Assembly (NCBI GenBank): GCA_031763025.1
Contig: JASSKH010000010.1
Span: forward strand, 310,001-374,000
Direction of reading: 5' to 3'
DNA from: Macrocystis pyrifera
Taxonomy: Eukaryota; Sar; Phaeophyceae; Laminariales; Laminariaceae
Length of the DNA: 64,000 nt
This document shows, piece after piece, positions 11,180 to 21,086 of the stretch. Both the position numbers and the translations under genes were made by a program. Position 1 is the stretch's first letter. The number at the start of each line of letters is the position of its first letter. Under the pieces are notes generated by a model. The model was not told the origin of the DNA and did no database searches. It saw only the letters and a list, made by a program, of their open reading frames with translations.

Positions 11180-11685
11180 CCTCCTCATCCCGTTTTTGCA
11201 GTTGCTGCTGCTGGCGCTTGCGTTGCTGCTGCAGGCACTGCCGCCACTGCTGCTCCTCCCACCGCCGCTGCTGCTGCTGCTGTTGGTGGCGATCGGCATG
11301 GCGTTCACGCCGTTCGCGCAATTGCTGCTGCTGCTCTTGCTGGTCATACTCCTGCTGCAGCTGCTGGCGCTGTTCTTTCTGCCGTTGCTGTTGCGTACGT
11401 CGCCGTGCGTAGCGCTCCACATGCCGTGCACGCCGATCGCACAGTTGTTGCTCCTGCTCCCGCAGTTGGTATCGCTTAGTAAAAAATATGCGGCACTCAC
11501 AAAGCTGCTGCAGCTGGCTCAGCATCGCCTCGTGAAACAACGACCGCAGAAAGAGTCGCTTGTCTTCTCCGTCCACCAAACACTTCACCACAGTTACGAC
11601 CCTCTGTGCGGCAGCAGCGTCCAGCTGGCGCCCCCATTGCACCTCCCGTCTGTCCCGACGCGGTGCGACCTGTGACGTCGACACC
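11017..11685 (-). CDS. Glutamine-rich, coiled-coil-like exon with CAG tract (copy A)
   Basis: A minus-strand open frame continues from the exon at 11777-11864: VSTSQVAPRRDRREVQW, AQRVVTVVKCLVDGEDKRLF, LRSLFHEAMLSQLQQLCE, then about 100 residues rich in Q, R and E (for example QQQRQKEQRQQLQQEYDQQ), and then a CAG tract (11088-11179). Beyond the tract, the frame RVEDLERGLRVARAELRV plus AANNE ends at a GG/GTAAGG donor (11017). However, the frame entering the tract leaves it in another phase, ending ...TEGGCK and TAA at 11022. Either the tract is mis-sequenced or TAA is the true stop. Without splicing upstream, an ATG at 11741 would give 239 residues. Function unknown; Q-rich coiled coils are common in transcriptional or scaffold proteins. 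Confidence 0.6.
11088..11179 (+). repeat. CTG/CAG trinucleotide tract (copy A)
   Basis: About 30 CTG units with a single GCG-type interruption and a CT insertion at the right end. On the minus strand it encodes Gln, Ser or Ala depending on frame. The copy B tract (51855-51949) has different interruptions. Further short CTG runs continue to about 11520. Confidence 0.95.
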
Positions 11686-11776
11686 CTTGGAATGAAAGTC
11701 GTAGTAGCGGCAGGACGTGCAACAAGAGGGAGAGGACGCATACAATTAACACATGGAGCATCTGGACGTGCCGTAC

Positions 11777-11864
11777 ATCAGCTCTACTCGGCGGCTCTTG
11801 ATGCCAAGCACGGAGCCCTGATGTTCTGGATGAAGGACGATGTCGAAGTCCCCATCATGCCTTG
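11777..11864 (-). CDS. Exon upstream of the Gln-rich exon (copy A)
   Basis: Minus-strand exon of 88 nt from GGCGTTAG to a GAT/GTACGG donor. With two leading bases it reads RHDGDFDIVLHPEHQGSVLG and then IKSRRVEL, ending with two bases (AT). The next exon supplies G to make ATG, then VSTSQVAPRR, so the phases agree across a 91-nt intron (11686-11776). Between copies A and B the only change seen in this exon is CTG to TTG (Leu, synonymous). The same region is also open on the plus strand (ending in MPC), but the matching phases favour minus. The family is not recognised. Confidence 0.55.
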
Positions 11865-11869
11865 CTAAC

Positions 11870-13500
11870 GCCGTATTATATCAACTCGACGGCCGTGGCA
11901 ACCGTTGAAATAGGGTAGGTATTATTAACAGAATGCTGGACGGTATCATGTTTCGATGCCGTCCGTCTCTCTGTTTGTGTTTTTTCATCAGTGCAGCACA
12001 CGCGCGATGATTGCACAGAGTCCCCGCGATACCAGCGTCCAGTACAACTCAGTACGTACGGCTGAAGAAGAGGGTATGACACGAAAACACGACTACACGA
12101 ATGTTGTAGACCATAGCATATTTCTTATCCCGAGAGCTGTGACCACCTTACATTGCGTTAAAAAACAAGTCGAACCCCCTCGCCTCCCCCTTTCCCCCCC
12201 CCGCCCTTCCCCCCCCCGGGGCGTCGAAAGGGATGCGTGGTCAATTGTCAAATGACCAAGGCAGGCAACAGATGAGTACGCCCCTCTACCTCCGGCGAGT
12301 TCAACGTATGTGTTCCTATGTTAGGTGTCGCATGCTACGCGTATCACGCCCGACAACACCGACGTGAGTAGAGTAGAGTTGGACCCATTTTCTTTGAACA
12401 AGCGATGTAGAGAGAAGCTATTAAAATTACTACCAGGTATTACTTTTGCTGGGAGTGCAGAAAAGCTTCCTGGTGACATACACGCAATAGTTATACAGTA
12501 CTAGCTCAGCAAGCCGATGGCGAACAAGTCCACCTACTGCTGCAGATACCTGGTTAACAACATACAACACCAAGTACCAGGCACCCAGCACCATGCATCA
12601 TGCATCATGCACCAGGCTCCAAGTACCATGCACCAGGTATGGTATTGTATTGTATAGTAAAGTACCGTGGCTTTGGCGGACGAAACATGTTATGGCATGG
12701 GCTGACGAGCGTACCTTGCGCACGCTTGCACAAAAAGCACCCTCCAGCTCGTACGTTGTGGCTTGGGGGCAGGTGGGAAGCCCTCGACAAGCAGCGGTCC
12801 CATACACCTGGACACACGACAAGCACGACAGCGAAAAGCGAACAGGCACGGCGAGAAACGAACCACGCAGTTACCGGCCGCGCCTGCTGTCTTGGAGCCC
12901 CTTACAGCCTACTGCCAGAGTGTCAGAAAAAATGTCGAAGCAAACATCTTGCACGAGTGCACACGGCACACTGCACGGGTGCCGCCTTTGGCTACGTACC
13001 GTGTGAGCACCTAAGTGGCGGATTATTTTCCGACAAAACGCGTTTAATTTTTCTCGTACAGTTCAGGTAGTACTCTCGATAATAATTTCCTACGACGCAA
13101 TTGCAGTCCTCGCCACAAAAAACATCGTACACAATCGCACGACAGGATACGAGAGCATTGATACGGCGGCGAGCAGGCAAACGGAAGGCGCTATTCGCTG
13201 GTTTCATCGCTCGCGTGCCTGAGAAACGAGTAGCGCCTGCCGAATAGGGTGCTGTTTGGGATTCTGGAGGACAGGGGGGGTATATAGGTAGGTGTGGATA
13301 GGGCGCCAAAAAATGGGCGAGCTATGACCTACATGAAGGAGGGGTTTGCCGCCACGGTCGAAGGGTGGCTGTAAGCAGTACAGAAACAGACAGGTCAATA
13401 GTGCGGACCGGCCGAGAAAGGAGGGGAGACGTTCACACCTTGGACAGGTCATGAGCAGCTACTGTACTGTAAAGATCATCTACTACTATTAATAATACTG
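11870..13500. other. Anonymous sequence upstream of the Gln-rich gene (copy A)
   Basis: No clear gene. It includes a C-rich tract at 12180-12220, the motif TACCAGGTA at 12431, and a CATCATGCATCATGCACC short repeat at 12592-12640. A minus-strand open stretch at about 13000-13200 (INALVSCRAIVYDVFCGEDC) looks protein-like but has no clear borders. Copy B is 52637-54266. Confidence 0.5.
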
Positions 13501-13504
13501 TTGT

Positions 13505-13945
13505 ACATCGCGTCGTACGTTAATTCGTATATAGTTTGGGATCAATGAGGCCTCCTGCTGCGACCAGCCGGAGACTCTCACCCAGGGTTACTACTCCCGC
13601 GTTGGTTGTCTGGCAATCAAGGCGGCACCTCGTCGCAGAGAGTAGGTACCCCGGTAAAATAAACACTAACCAAACTGATGTCGTTGTCGACGGTACACCT
13701 CGCTACCAACGATGAGCGGGCGGGATGGTCTGTTTTTCCCTAGCCTCTTTCTACTTTGTCGTGCTGTTGTAGAGCTGCGATATCGCTCACGGAGTGATAC
13801 TCAATCACTGTCTCCCCATACAACAATGGTCTTTCCCGAAAAGGGATCCACCCTGCTGGCGTCCCCTCTTTTCTTTCTGTTCCAGGTTTCTGTTGTAACA
13901 TCGCGTCGTACGTTAATTCGTATATAGTTTGGGATCAATGAGGCC
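13505..13945 (+). repeat. 48-bp direct repeat pair (copy A)
   Basis: An identical 48-bp block (starts ACATCGCGTCGTACG, ends GATCAATGAGGCC) occurs at 13505-13552 and 13898-13945, 345 bp apart and in direct orientation. It could be the ends of a small solo or LTR-like insertion, or a simple duplication; no TG...CA termini or protein-coding interior support an LTR element. Copy B blocks are near 54271 and 54666. Confidence 0.8.
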
Positions 13946-14683
13946 GCCTTCTGCTGCGGCATGAGATCACACCCATATTTGTTGACTCTTTTCTTATCTC
14001 AATGTCGTCGCTCATTTGATGCGTATCCTTTTTGCGGGTGCCTTGTATTCCTTATTCTCCCCAAACTTGTAGCCTAGTCGATTAGGGGTTCTGCTACCGT
14101 TGGTTGTCCCGTGGGAACGTCGAGTACGATTTTCCATACCCCTCCGACGGTGATACGCGCTGAGGTATGCGATCGCGGTGTGATGCACCCGGAATTGCTA
14201 CCACTATTAATAGTTCCCGTTCGTACCGCTGTGAGAAGTTATGCGGGATCTGCATATAAATAAATAGCACAGATCCAACCCAGGAAACATGCGCTAGGTC
14301 ATGCAGATTATGCGGGCCCCACCCGGCAACAATGAGCTAGATCGTACAAGGTTGGGAATAGATGTATCCGTCTTGAAATATCTAGATCATCATGAACTGG
14401 GGATCGATGATCTTTTTGTCCGAGGTGTAGATATTCATCACGCGAAGACGGCATAGCACGACATGGAGAAGGGCAAATATTAGAACGGAAGCACGACACG
14501 CGAGGATATATATAGCAGGCCGCGAGAGACACTGACTGGCCGTCGACACCACCAGGGGCAGGCGGGCAGCACTTTCTTCATCGCTCGTCGACTCGCCTCA
14601 GACTCAGTTTCGTTTTCCGATAGCTGGAGTCGTCGCACTCTTTTTTTCATGTCGTCTCTGAAGCGGCTACTCAAATTCGATCT

Positions 14684-14840
14684 TCGTTCGTTCGTTCGTT
14701 CGTTTTTTTCGTTCGATCGTTCGATCGTCGCATCCATTCGTTCATTCGTTCGTTAATTAATTCGTTCGTTCGTCCGTTCGATCGATCGATCGTTCGTTCG
14801 TTCGTCCGTCGGTTCGTCGATTCGTTCGATCGTTCGTTCA
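14684..14840 (+). repeat. TTCG/GATC microsatellite (copy A)
   Basis: Interrupted tetranucleotide run (TTCG)n with GATC and TTCA variants. Translated on the minus strand it gives ERTNERTNER-type peptides that are artefacts. Copy B (55449-55620) has extra GATCGTTC units and a different length. Confidence 0.95.
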
Positions 14841-15022
14841 GAAACATGAGAATACTTTAAATAGGTGCGCACCAGGTGTATACACAGAAAATGTAGTGCC
14901 AGTAGTATTAATAGTGTCGTGAATGGAATGGAATCGGTACGCACTAGCTGTTGTAATCGCCGGCGATCGACGTACTCAGAAAGCCTATCAATACTTTTGA
15001 GTTCGATGCGGGGTTTGCCCAT
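14753..15022 (-). CDS. Possible small ORF with a hydrophobic segment
   Basis: Minus-strand ATG at 15022: MGKPRIELKSIDRLSEYVD, then a hydrophobic stretch of about 18 residues (FTTLLILLALHFLCIHLV), then the TTCG microsatellite. The ORF end differs between the copies (89 codons in A, 121 in B) because it lies in the microsatellite. It could be a short membrane peptide or chance. Confidence 0.2.
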   Translation of the reverse strand: MGKPRIELKSIDRLSEYVDRRRLQQLVRTDSIPFTTLLILLALHFLCIHLVRTYLKYSHVSERTIERIDEPTDERTNDRSIERTNERIN

Positions 15023-15539
15023 ATAACACTCATGTTACACAAACAGTCGTGACTCGTGATCTATTACAACCCGTTTTTTGCTGTTTCAGCATCGAGCGGG
15101 CATGAAGGGGGAGAGGAGCCCTCTGCTTCGAGAACCCGGATCCAAGTCATTGCGAGATATGGACAAGAGTAAGAGCCAAAAGGTCGTCGTTTAAAGACAA
15201 AAAGTAAGAAACGAAAGATGGAAGCGGGTTGGAGCCAAGGAAGGGCTATATACCATCGTAAAGGGGGGTGACTCAGCGACACTAACTTTACGCCACAGAA
15301 AAACCCGCCTAATACAACACATCGCACACACGGCACCCCCACCCATTAAAAATGGTTCTTGGGTCGCTCTACGTACGTACTACGAGACTACGAGCGTAGG
15401 TACCACAGTATGCCTGGGCGGGGTCAGAGCGCGAAAGGAAAAAGCGAATGAAGGGCGCTGCTAATACTTAAGAGTCTATATTCATATTACTGCTGTATAC
15501 TATAAATAACACGATTCTGTGACAGTTTGAAGACCATAC

Positions 15540-16252
15540 CTGGTAGGGCAGCGTAGACCTACTACACTGTACGGACCGGCTATGCTATTAATACTGCTAT
15601 CATGTACTACTTACAGTAGTATAGGGCAGTATGGACCTACAGTAGAGACCGACTATTAACACTGCTATCATGTATTACCACAGTGGTATAGGGCAGTATG
15701 GACCTACAGTATAGACCGAGTATTAATACTAATACTGCTATCATATATTACGACAGTGGTATAGGGCAGTATGGACCTACTACTGTAGAGACCGACTATT
15801 AATACTGCTATCATATATTACCACAGTAGTATAGGGTAGTATGGACCTACAGTAGAGACCGACTATTAATACTGCTATAATACATTACTACAGTAGTATG
15901 GACCTATTACGGGGGTCCATAGGTAATGGGACCAAATTTTATTAGTAAAAATAGGTATATATATAGGTTTTTTATGTATACCATAGGTCCTATTAACTAT
16001 GGACCCCCGTAGATACCGACTATTAATACTACTATCATATACTACTACAGTGGTACAGGGCAGTATGGACCTACTGTAGAGACCGACTATTAACACCTCG
16101 ACCATATATTACCACAGTGGTACAGGGCAGTATGGACCTACAGTAGAGACCGTCTACCAATATTAATACTGCTATCATATACTACTACAGCAGTGGTACA
16201 AGGCAGTATGGACCTACTATAAATACTGCTCTCATACATTTCCACAGTAGTA
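15540..16252 (+). repeat. 70-80-bp minisatellite (copy A), left part
   Basis: About nine irregular copies of a unit with GACCGACTATTAATACTGC, then TATCATATATTACCACAG, then GTATAGGGCAGTATGGACC. The array is interrupted by a small TIR element (15910-16009) and, at its right end, by the SINE pair. One last unit resumes at 16939. Copy B is about 56310-57105. Confidence 0.93.
15910..16009. mobile_element. 100-bp TIR element (MITE) with TA flanks (copy A)
   Basis: Begins CGGGGGTCCATAG and ends CTATGGACCCCCG, perfect 13-bp inverted repeats, flanked on both sides by TA. The AT-rich interior also folds back (GGGACC/GGTCC). The TA target and size suit a Tc1/mariner-type MITE. A diverged relative lies at 24982-25080. 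Confidence 0.8.
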
Positions 16253-16590
16253 TTTTTTTTTTTTTTTTTTTTTTTTTTGTCCATCACTTTTACTTCCCAG
16301 CCCACTCGTAGGAGGTTTTACCCTCGACGATCTTCTGGACAAGCCGTGGTCACAGGTGTCTTCCCTTCTCCCCCCCGGTACGTGCCTTTAGTTTTTGTCG
16401 CGCATAGGGTTCAGCATTCACACTGCTCGTCGATTTTCATCGAATGTAGCCAACTCACGCTTTCGCGCTTTCCGCTTATCAATTTGTTATGCAAGAAAAA
16501 GTCCCTAGTATGAGCATGCACTCGGTGGGACTTGAACCCACGAAATTGATCTTGACAGGCACGCGGACCACCTACCAAGCCACCGGGGAC
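16253..16590 (-). mobile_element. tRNA-derived SINE, copy 1 (only in duplication copy A)
   Basis: Read on the minus strand. A tRNA-like head (16590 to about 16515) starts GTCCCCGGTGGCTTGGTAGG, with a good A box (TGGCTTGGTAGG) and B box (GGTTCAAGTCC). A unique body of about 235 bp follows and then a poly(A) tail (T run, 16253-16278). The anticodon-loop region CTGTCAA resembles tRNA-Asp, but the stem pairs poorly, so it is not a working tRNA. The head, body and A-tail order is diagnostic of a Pol III SINE mobilised by a LINE. Absent from copy B. Confidence 0.88.
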
Positions 16591-16591
<1 letters not shown>

Positions 16592-16629
<38 letters not shown>

Positions 16630-16938
16630 CATCATCACTTTTACTTTCCAGCCCACTCGTAGGAGGTTTTACCCTCGACGATCTTCTGGACAAGCCGTGG
16701 TCACAGGTGCCGTCCCTTCTCCCCCCCGGTACGTGCCTTTAATTTTTATCGCGCATAGGGTTCAGCATTCCCACTGCTCGTCGATTTTCATCGAATGTAC
16801 AGCTAACTCACGCTCTCGCGCTTTCCGCTAATCAATTTTATGCAAGAAAAAGTCCCTATGAGCATGCACTCGGTGAGACTCGAACTCACGAAATTGATCT
16901 TGATAGGCTCGCGGACCACCTACCAAGCCACCGGGGAC
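16592..16938 (-). mobile_element. tRNA-derived SINE, copy 2 (only in duplication copy A)
   Basis: Second full-length SINE in the same orientation, directly abutting copy 1 with one base between. Its tail is 38 T on the plus strand (16592-16629). Its B box (GTTCGAGTC) is closer to consensus than that of copy 1. The two bodies differ at scattered positions, so they are related members rather than a fresh duplication. To the right the minisatellite resumes (AGGGAGTATGG). Confidence 0.88.
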
Positions 16939-17208
16939 AGGGAGTATGGACCTACTGTAGAGACCAACTATTAATACTGCTACCATATCATACGTATCAT
17001 ATCATACTGCTGCCGCAGTTCACAACATGGAGGAGCACATACGCATATATACTGCACATACGTGTGCAGTGCTCTACATACGTGAAACACTCACTCTGAT
17101 GATTGGCAGTATACAATGATGCAATGATATCACTCTGCTACGCCGCTATACGTGCACCCTGGACAATAGACAATGGCCCCTGCAATAGCAATATAACACG
17201 GTGCAATG

Positions 17209-17645
17209 GACGGGTCTATTGTCGTCGGCAAAGGCTATCGATTGGAACGTTCCTCATCCATTGTCGTCGGTAATGCCTATCGATAGGTTGCGTCCCCAAC
17301 ATATTGTTCAGGCAGGAGTGTGCTGAAGTACCTGGGTTGGAAGCTATTGTCACCGACAATGGCTATCGACGGATAGCTTGCAGAATCTACTGCGGTCCAC
17401 AGTGGCTATCGATGAACACATTTCTTGATCTATTGTGGCCGGCAATGGCTATCGATATACGCATTTCTTGATCTGTTGTGACCGGTAATGGCTATCGATA
17501 GATATGTTTCTGAATGTATTGTGACCAGCAATGGCTATCGATAGATGCGTTTCTAATCTATTGTGGCCGGCAATTGCTATCGATGAACACCGTTGAGAAT
17601 CGATTGTAGTGGACAATGTCTATCGATGGACACCATCACCAGCCT
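17209..17645 (+). repeat. CTATCGATAG minisatellite, block 1 (copy A)
   Basis: About eight diverged copies of a 55-65-bp unit, core CTATTGTGGCCGGCAATGGC then TATCGATAGA. The unit itself carries two nested palindromes (CTATTG...CAAT and CTATCGATAG). Copy B is 57319-57765. Confidence 0.92.
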
Positions 17646-17959
17646 CTTTCCACACCTACAATGCACTCTGATATACTAAGCAACGCAACATTGTGTTCCG
17701 CAGCAATGTCATATTTTCATCTCGTGATCACCACCAGTATGGAATGAGTGTATGGCGTATCGTGATGAGCAGCAATGTCGGTGCATGGCATAGCGTGAAG
17801 GAGGGCTGCAACGTTGTGTGTCTCAACAAGGCAGTGGGCATCATGGGGGTTAAGTGTGTTGCATTGTCGGCTGGGTTGTTGTGGTTAGTACTCTGTGTTA
17901 TTAATAGTGATTCCAAATCGGTTACACTCTGTACGGATAAAGATAGATGAGGTAAGATG

Positions 17960-18625
17960 TGCATATACCCTGGACAATAGAAAGGAAATAGAACATTGTC
18001 GCCACAGTAGCCCCGAAAAAGCGTGTGTCAATGGATACTGTTAACGACAATAGACTGGCAACGCTGGCCAACGATAGACATTGTGAACCACAATGGACTG
18101 GCAACACTCTCTATCGATAGACACTGCTAACCACAATGGACTGGCAACGCTGTCTATCGATAGATGTTATTAACGACAATATACTGGCAACGCTGTCTAT
18201 CGATAGATATTGTCAGGGAACAATACTTTTTCGGCAATGGAGACAATATGCCTTTGCCCTAACAATGGAGTCACAAGGTTGTCCATAGATGGCCATTGTC
18301 CTGAACAATAGATGTTGGGGAAGCAACCGTGATAGATATTGTTCGAACAATAGACCAAAACGTTTGCCTATCGATGGCTATTGCCGCCAACACTATACAC
18401 GCAATTGTATCCATCAATAGCCATCGTCACCCACAATAGACTGTCGGGCGTGTTTTCGTAATAGACTACCTTGGTATTACCTAAACCTATTGTATACCGT
18501 GGAATGATGTATGTCGATGGCCATTCTTGACGACCGCCGAAGCTTCTATTGTCGCCAACAATAGGTACGCGATTGTGTCCAACAATAGCCATCGCCACCC
18601 ACAATAGATTGTTGGCCGGGCTCCG
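17960..18625 (-). repeat. CTATCGATAG minisatellite, block 2, largely inverted (copy A)
   Basis: Same motif family but mostly read on the opposite strand: CAATAGACTGGCAACGCTG then TCTATCGATAG, spaced 55-70 bp. It is separated from block 1 by about 310 bp of non-repeat sequence. Copy B is 58080-58725, with an 8-bp deletion near 58585. Confidence 0.9.
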
Positions 18626-19020
18626 AAAAATATGAATCTGACTTACTTCATTTCAATACGAGACAAAAATCTCGAGTTAAGAAACGGAAAGCTGATAATT
18701 TTCTTGTCAAGGTTGTTTCATTTTTAGTATCCAGATTTTTTTTTGAAAGTGCAGTTAATCGAGGACAATGTAAGGGTAACAAATCGAATTTATTTCCTAA
18801 CAAAATAATCTAAATTATAGATGACCAGCATCCGAAAAAAATAACTCTTACTTACTTGGTTTCAGTATGGGACAAACAAACTCGAGATGAGAAACGGAAA
18901 TAACAGAGTTTTCAGCGTAAGGTGGTTTGAGTTTAATGATCCACGTTTTTTATTCAAAGTGGAGTTAATAGACTTGTAGGACAGGACAAGCAAGGGTATT
19001 AAATCGAGTCAATTTCCGAA
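18626..19020 (+). repeat. Diverged two-copy tandem repeat, about 205 bp (copy A)
   Basis: Two AT-rich units (about 18626-18825 and 18831-19020) share CCGAAAAA.AT, CTTACTTA, GAGACAAA..., CTCGAG.T.AGAAACGGAAA, AAAGTG.AGTTAAT and AAGGGTA..AAATCGA. Divergence is roughly a third. No gene seen. Copy B is 58726-59118. Confidence 0.75.
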
Positions 19021-19214
19021 ACGAAGAGCGCACACAAGTTGATGACAGTTACCAATATCTTGGTGCGCGAGTGTCTATTAATGGCGACATCTGTATTTAA
19101 TGTATTCTTCAAATGAGTGTGAGAGCGTATGGTGTCCACAACATGATGACGTCGGTTCAAATTACCACATACATACAGAACATGACATACCTCGTATATC
19201 GTGGGATGAGTGCA

Positions 19215-19705
19215 AAATATCCTCGAGATGGCTATCGATGGATAGCTTGTACAATCTATATGGCCGGCAATGGCCATCGATAGACATTTCGTACAATCTA
19301 TTGTGGCCGGCAACGGCCATCGATAGACATATCGCACAATCTATTGTGGTCGACAATGGCCGTCGACAGACCTCTCGCACAATCTATTGTGGCCCGCAAT
19401 GGCCATCGATATACCTCTCGCACAATCTATTGTGGTCACCGATGGCTATCGGTAGACATCTCGCACATTCTATCGTGGCCGGCAATGGCCATCGATCGAC
19501 ATCTCGCACATTCTATTGTGGCCTGCAGTGGCCATCGATGGACGAAGTTCACCATCTATTGTGTTAGACAATGTCTATCGATCGACAATATCACCAGCCC
19601 ATTGTCGCCGACAATACCTATCGATAGATACCTTCCACAATCTATTGTCGCAGATAATGTACATCGGTAGATTCCCCTCCTCGTCTATTGTCGAAGCAAT
19701 AGACT
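19215..19705 (+). repeat. CTATCGATAG minisatellite, block 3 (copy A)
   Basis: About nine copies in the plus orientation with a CTCGCACAATCTATTGTGG linker and GGCCATCGATAGACA core, period about 57 bp and more regular than block 1. Open frames of 110-155 codons here are periodic translations of the repeat, not genes. Copy B is 59316-59806. Confidence 0.92.
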
Positions 19706-19778
19706 TTTGTTGTGTCCATTGTCCCGAGTGTGGTACGTACCGAAGGAAATGCAAGGATCGTTGGGGGTTCATAATTTT

Positions 19779-20881
19779 CAGGGCTTTCTTCGGGACCGCA
19801 TTTTCGTCTCGGGACGGGATCCCGCGTGATCGAGATATCTCGGGATCCCCCGGGACGGAATAAGAGGGGTATTTAAAGCACGGGACGGTACAGGACGGGA
19901 TTGAGCCATCAGAGGATTAGGCGGGAAAACTTGGACGGGATTGAAATTTCACGGGAGTGCACGCAACGGGATTGAGATACAACGGGATTTTACGGCACGG
20001 GATTTCACGAGACGAAAAAAGCGCGGTACTCCACGGGACGGGATTGAGATATCACGGGATTTTACGTGACGGGATTGTACGGGACGAAAAAAGCACGGTA
20101 CTCCACGATACGGGATGTAGAAAGGAATACGGTACGTGTACGGTACACAGCAAGCACAGCAGTGATTCGTATGATGTCACACGATTGCACTTTCTGTACC
20201 ATCATACGCGAACATAACCGAATCCCATGGCGTTGTCGAACTGTATTCGTTCATGGTGGCGCGCGTGCTTCACATTGTACGGACGGCGTGTCGCACCGGG
20301 GGATGCATTCGTGTCGTTTTTGATCGCACTGCATTGTGTTTCATTGAAAAATAACTTCTTTTTTTATTCGTGAAACAATTTTTTTTTTTCAATCATAGGA
20401 AATTAGTGTGGAAAATATCTGGAAAAATCTACCAGGTAGCACATTTAAAAAAAAAAAAAAACGTTACAGGCAAGGTTCGGAAGCATGACTCACTGCCTTT
20501 GAGTTGAGCACGTTTAACTGCTGACCTATACACCAAAAATCCCCGGAAAATCCCGTTGTCTCTGAGAAAACGGGATAAATCCCGCGGGATCACGAAACCA
20601 CGGGATTGGTTTGCACGGGATTTGGAGAATATCAAATTTCACGGGTTTGCACCGGACTGGACACGGATTTCACGGGAATTGCCCAAATTTCACGGGACTA
20701 GTTTGCATCGGGATCGGGATTTAATAAAAACACGGGACGGGATCGGGATCACAAACATTTCCACGAAATCAGTTTGGACGGGAACGGGATTCCAAAAATT
20801 CCAAGGGATCACGGGAATATCCCGTATCTCGTGGAATCCCGCGGGACTTTTACAACGGGAAAAATCTCGAGGAAAGCCCTG
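19779..20881. mobile_element. hAT-like non-autonomous element built of CGGGA motifs (copy A)
   Basis: Starts CAGGGCTTTCTTCG and ends CGAGGAAAGCCCTG (imperfect inverted repeat), flanked by ATAATTTT and ATAATTAC, an 8-bp target duplication with two changes. CAGGG-type ends and 8-bp duplications are hallmarks of hAT transposons. The 1.1-kb interior has no transposase but is filled at both ends with CGGGAC/CGGGATT motifs in both orientations. A short A run (20448) and T runs lie in the centre. Confidence 0.72.
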
Positions 20882-21086
20882 ATAATTACAACCTAATGGT
20901 CCTACATCGCCGACCAGGGTACCTGGGTATAAATTTATACATGCATTGACTGCATGTACCTCAAGTAATAGTAATATTGACTGATACCTCGGGTAGTCAG
21001 ACTGTTGTCACTCTGCTGGCGGCTGCGCTGTCTTTCGAATCTCGACTGGTGGTTTTTCGGTATGACGTAAGACACTTATATCAAAA

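Noticed and set aside
10951..11675. Plus-strand poly-Leu, poly-Ala and poly-Cys ORFs over the CTG tract
   Set aside because: They are translations of the trinucleotide repeat in the opposite frames; the minus-strand Gln/Arg/Glu frame has non-repeat flanks and splice-phase support.
12593..13070. 137- and 156-codon overlapping plus-strand ORFs
   Set aside because: Two frames and the minus strand are all open. They start in a CATCATGCATCATGCACC short repeat, and the A/B differences include missense changes; no splice or motif support.
13505..13945. LTR retrotransposon between the 48-bp direct repeats
   Set aside because: Only 345 bp of interior, no TG...CA ends, no primer-binding site or reading frame; kept as a plain repeat pair.
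14480..14840. Arg/Glu/Asn-rich ORFs over the TTCG repeat
   Set aside because: The ERTNERTNER peptide comes from the tetranucleotide repeat; length and frame differ between the copies.
16515..16590. Functional tRNA gene at the SINE head (also 16861-16938)
   Set aside because: A and B boxes are good, but the anticodon stem does not pair well and the head continues directly into a SINE body and poly(A) tail; it is tRNA-derived, not a tRNA gene.
19100..19670. Overlapping ORFs of 108-155 codons at 19.1-19.7 kb
   Set aside because: Their peptides repeat with the minisatellite period (AHSIVA.NGHR.TSRTIYC), so they are repeat translations.
17209..19705. CRISPR-like appearance of the CTATCGATAG repeats
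   Set aside because: Repeats are degenerate, spacing varies, the 'spacers' are themselves related to each other, and the context is eukaryotic with no cas-like gene.
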